Shown piece by piece: positions 60,385-64,000 of a stretch of DNA of 64,000 nt. Positions within the stretch are counted from its first letter, which is position 1. Every line of letters begins with the position of its first letter. The notes below the pieces were generated by a model. That model was not told where the DNA came from and did not search any database. It saw only the letters and a list, made by a program, of their open reading frames with translations. The position numbers and the translations under genes were made by a program. Source of the stretch: Cyanosarcina radialis HA8281-LM2 (GTDB lineage: Bacteria; Cyanobacteriota; Cyanobacteriia; Cyanobacteriales; CCAP-1448); the NCBI GenBank assembly GCA_019359615.1, contig JAHHHA010000026.1, forward strand, positions 1 through 64,000, given 5' to 3'.

Positions 60385-60709
60385 GATCTATTATGCCAAT
60401 CTCGATCCCACAGTTGGCTCCGAAGTCTCGAAACAAAGACCCGTGTTAGTTGTCAGTAACGATCTACACAATCGGAAGGCCCCGATGGTTACGGTTGTGC
60501 CTCTCACCAGCAACGTGGAAAGAGTTTATCCGTTTGAGGTATTTTTGTCTGCCAAAGATACTCATTTACCGCAGGACTCGAAGGCAATGCCACAACAGAT
60601 TCGAGCGGTATCGAAGCAGAGAATTATTGGAGGCGCGATCGCACTTCTAAGTTCTGAGATAATGAGTTTGGTGGAAGATGCGTTAAAGTTGCATTTAGGG
60701 ATGGAGTGA
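60371..60709 (+). CDS. mazF: MazF/PemK-type toxin
   Basis: A 112-residue endoribonuclease toxin of the MazF/PemK family: MRRGEIYYANLDPTVGSEVS, KQRPVLVVSNDLHN, VTVVPLTSN and KAMPQQIRAVSKQRI carry the family's RNA-binding and catalytic residues (Arg in RPVLVVS, Ser/Thr in PLTS). It overlaps the antitoxin by 14 bp. It is the second toxin-antitoxin locus in 1.5 kb between dnaK and era. Confidence 0.92.
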   Translation: MRRGEIYYANLDPTVGSEVSKQRPVLVVSNDLHNRKAPMVTVVPLTSNVERVYPFEVFLSAKDTHLPQDSKAMPQQIRAVSKQRIIGGAIALLSSEIMSLVEDALKLHLGME

Positions 60710-60882
60710 ATTAGCCGCGATAAATTGCTGTGGCACAAGTAAACGCGATCGCCCGTAGCATCTCGATCGCGAGCGTCCCGCTCGCACTACATATTATGGG
60801 CGATCGCAGTTGTTTCGACCGGATTTAAGATCGGGCCAGCCCAGAGGGCTATCCCCCAAGTCTATGTCAGTAGAGGATTGCC
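60710..60882. other. Spacer with GCGAGCG hairpin before era
   Basis: GCGAGCG-TCC-CGCTCGC (60769-60785) is a perfect 7-bp hairpin. A repeat-end-like ACCGGATTTAAGATCGGG lies at about 60819-60836. The hairpin may end the toxin-antitoxin transcript. Confidence 0.45.
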
Positions 60883-61845
60883 TTGACTAAATTTGACGAT
60901 GCAAGTTACGAGCCAGATTCTCAGCCGGGAATGATTCCAGTTGCGCCAGCGGGGTTTAAATCGGGCTTTATTGGCATCGTCGGACGGCCCAATGTGGGCA
61001 AGTCTACTTTGATGAATCAATTGGTAGGGCAAAAGGTGGCAATAACTTCACCAGTAGCTCAAACCACCCGCAATCGCTTGCAGGGGATTTTAACTACGCC
61101 AACTGCCCAAATGATTTTTGTCGATACGCCAGGGATTCACAAGCCGCACCACAAATTGGGCGAGGTGCTGGTACAGAACGCGCGGATGGCAATTAACTCC
61201 GTAGACGTGTTGTTATTTGTAGTAGATGGTTCGGTAGAAGCAGGAGGAGGCGATCGCTTCGTGGCTGACTTGTTGGCTCAGACTAAAACCCCGGTAATTT
61301 TGGGACTCAACAAGTGCGATCGACAATCCGAAAAAGCAGAATTTTTAGATGACAGCTATGCCAAATTAGCCGTACCTCATAACTGGCAAACGTTGAAGTT
61401 TTCGGCTCTAACGGGTGAAGGTTTAGAGGCACTGCTGGGCGATTTAAGCGATCGCTTAGAGCCAGGACCGTACTACTATCCTCTAGATTTATTTACCGAC
61501 AGGCCGGAACGGTTCATTATGGGGGAACTGATTCGGGAGCAAATTTTGCTGCTGACGCGCGAAGAAGTCCCTCACTCAGTAGCTGCGATCGTCGAGCGAG
61601 TAGAAGAAGCAGAAAACATAACTCGCGTCTTTGCCACCATCTATGTCGAGCGAGACTCTCAGAAGGGAATTTTAATTGGGAAAAATGGCAGTATGCTTAA
61701 AACAATTGGCAGCGCCGCTCGCGAACAAATGCAGAAGCTAATTGCTGGTAAGGTTTATCTAGAATTATTTGTGAAAGTGCAGCCTAACTGGCGACAGTCT
61801 CGCCTGCACTTAGCAGATTTAGGCTATCGAGTGGAAAAATACTAA
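60883..61845 (+). CDS. era: GTPase Era
   Basis: Era is a GTP-binding factor for 30S subunit maturation that binds the 3' end of 16S rRNA. The 320-residue protein has G1 GRPNVGKST (34-42), the switch region TTRNRLQGI, G3 DTPGIHKP and G4 NKCD, and a C-terminal KH domain (KGILIGKNGSMLKTIGSAAR). The start is TTG at 60883; no ATG precedes the G domain except in GMIPVAPAG at residue 17, which would also keep the fold. It is downstream of the toxin-antitoxin loci. Confidence 0.94.
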   Translation: MTKFDDASYEPDSQPGMIPVAPAGFKSGFIGIVGRPNVGKSTLMNQLVGQKVAITSPVAQTTRNRLQGILTTPTAQMIFVDTPGIHKPHHKLGEVLVQNARMAINSVDVLLFVVDGSVEAGGGDRFVADLLAQTKTPVILGLNKCDRQSEKAEFLDDSYAKLAVPHNWQTLKFSALTGEGLEALLGDLSDRLEPGPYYYPLDLFTDRPERFIMGELIREQILLLTREEVPHSVAAIVERVEEAENITRVFATIYVERDSQKGILIGKNGSMLKTIGSAAREQMQKLIAGKVYLELFVKVQPNWRQSRLHLADLGYRVEKY

Positions 61846-61888
61846 ATAGAGGTGAAGCGCAATTTGGTTAAGCCCGAAATCTCGCTCC

Positions 61889-62077
61889 TCAACTCGCGGC
61901 CAGCAAACGGGTTGACGGTTGCATCCCGAATTTCCTGGCCGGACGAACCGAGAGTAAATCTGGTTTTTCCCAATCTAGTAGAGGCATTTGTTGCCAGCAA
62001 TTACGGCAAAACCAATACACTTGTTTACCCCTAACGTGTCTCAGCATTTGGTGAGAACAACAAGGACAGTCAGTCAT
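61889..62077 (-). CDS. Small zinc-ribbon protein
   Basis: From the ATG at 62077 the product is 62 residues: MTDCPCCSHQMLRHVRGKQV, YWFCRNCWQQMPLLD and a variable tail. CPCC and CRNC provide four cysteines for zinc. Similar short proteins (T-CPCCSHxxLRH...VYWFCRxCWxxMP) are frequent in cyanobacteria, with no known function. The longer frame from 62125 adds a hydrophobic lead unlike the family. It converges on era. Confidence 0.72.
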   Translation of the reverse strand: MTDCPCCSHQMLRHVRGKQVYWFCRNCWQQMPLLDWEKPDLLSVRPARKFGMQPSTRLLAAS

Positions 62078-62222
62078 AAAAATCTCAACATTTGTTAAAA
62101 AAGTATTGACAAAAAATTCAAACAATTTCGATCGTCTGTCATTTCAGTCAGCGACCCGCAGTCGCCACTAATTTAAGGCTACTCAGAAAAAATGAGGAAG
62201 TTGTGAGGGGCAGAAATATTTT

Positions 62223-62721
62223 TTATAGGTCTAGATACTTATTTTGTGGCAGAACGCGTACGTCGATCGAACGCATTCCCTCACGACGAGCAGCTTCTAA
62301 CCCTCTCTCACTATCTTCATAAACAATGCAACCTTGGAGAGCAATCCCCAATCTTTGAGATGCAAGTAAGAAAATATCTGGTTCTGGTTTGCCTTTCTCT
62401 ACATCATCAATACTCACAATAACGTCAAAAAAATTACGGAGATTAATATTGCTCAATGTGGCTTCGATCGCAACTCGTTCTCCACTGGAAGCAACTGTCA
62501 TTGGTATTTGCCTATGATGACTGCGAACAATTTCTACAACTGCCCGAACTTTTTTTTAGGAAATAATCTTTGTATTCGTCTATTTCTTGATAAATAGAAC
62601 TTACGGATTGAGGGAGAGCTTCATAAGTTTCTTTTGGTTTGATAGCGGCTGAAAACGTTAATCTTGGTTTTTGCTTGACCATTGCTGTAGTAGACTCTGT
62701 TGGATAAAGTGCAATACTCAA
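62223..62721 (-). pseudogene. Broken HAD-superfamily phosphatase gene
   Basis: Two frames together encode part of a HAD phosphatase of the beta-phosphoglucomutase type. The downstream part reads VASSGERVAIEATLSNINLR, IVSIDDVEKGKPEPDIFLLA and IVYEDSERGLEAARREGMRS, with the motif II Ser, motif III Lys and motif IV acidic pair intact. The upstream part (62512-62721) stops being in frame at an A8 run (about 62550-62557 on the plus strand as T8). The N-terminal DxDGxL motif I is absent. The gene is truncated at its 5' end and frameshifted, so it is most likely non-functional. Confidence 0.7.
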
Positions 62722-62822
62722 TCTCGTAGTTTGGGTCGATCGTCTTGGAAGCTTTGGATGGCAATGCCCTAACTAATTGAAAAAGGCAACAACTTCCCAG
62801 CATTGACAATGAAGTCCTTGCC

Positions 62823-62851
62823 CCACTTGGCCTGCGATCGCCGACAAGTGG
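62823..62851. other. Inverted repeat upstream of the ATP synthase beta gene
   Basis: CCACTTG (62823-62829) and CAAGTGG (62845-62851) enclose GCCTGCGATCGCCGA. The hairpin could lie in the leader of the downstream gene or end the minus-strand transcript; its role is unknown. Confidence 0.35.
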
Positions 62852-62908
62852 TAATCTGAAAATGACGATTTATTTTTTCTTCAGCTTTGGAAACACGCTG
62901 AGTTTTAA

Positions 62909-64000
<1,092 letters not shown>

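Overview
The window is chromosomal DNA from a cyanobacterium, probably a filamentous or otherwise repeat-rich one. It carries psbN/psbH, a plastid-CcsA-like cytochrome c assembly gene, AgrE/ArgZ, CPP1-like and CGLD27 genes shared with chloroplasts, DUF820/Uma2 and XisH/XisI families, very many GCGATCGC (HIP1-type) octamers, and several families of short dispersed repeats. No ribosomal RNA operon, CRISPR array or prophage is visible. There is one tRNA gene (initiator Met, 31441-31517).

Layout. 1-224: 3' end of an unrecognised gene. 332-3076: ccsB and malQ on the minus strand. 3653-5635: small accessory genes (xisI, xisH, a Nudix hydrolase, a Uma2-type nuclease). 5871-11992: ugd, a conserved hypothetical, an ACP-phosphodiesterase-family gene, a PepSY membrane protein, agrE with an NtcA-type box in front of it, and a secreted intradiol dioxygenase. 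12184-24986: a Spy-like periplasmic protein and a NarL-type histidine kinase at one end and a NarL/LuxR response regulator at the other. Between kinase and regulator lies a defence island of about 10 kb: hsdM, hsdS, a VapBC-like pair, a Septu-like ATPase plus HNH pair (ptuA/ptuB-like), a small coiled-coil gene and hsdR. 25113-29150: amidohydrolase, a DUF6887/DUF6888-like pair, bioD, and a polyprenyl-phosphate sugar transferase. 29831-40242: mainly a minus-strand housekeeping run (GTPase/DUF697, tRNA-fMet, asparaginase, CGLD27, rsfS, yqeK, HEAT protein, glycosyltransferase, MFS transporter, recO, deoC). 40285-45865: a HigB remnant, a giant REC-wHTH-PAS-kinase-REC protein and a divergent PAS protein. 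45908-53080: sugar kinase, TnpB element, aminotransferase, several hypotheticals. 53328-59005: psbN/psbH, tatA, CPP1-like, DnaJ, DnaK. 59193-60709: two toxin-antitoxin modules. 60883-64000: era, a zinc-ribbon gene, a broken HAD phosphatase gene, and the start of the ATP synthase beta gene, cut by the window end.

Two themes stand out. First, the defence island looks composite. A Septu-like pair sits inside a type I restriction operon, and the VapBC pair is bracketed by a duplicated hsdS 3' end. The whole island separates a kinase from its likely partner regulator. Second, short dispersed repeats (heptamer-like tandem repeats, palindromes, inverted-repeat elements sharing an AATCCGG end) have entered or extended coding sequences: recO, the DUF697 GTPase, the FGGY kinase, the ends of malQ and yqeK, and the 5' end of bioD, which now has no ordinary start codon ahead of its P-loop.

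All functional calls are from reading motifs by eye; no database search was run.
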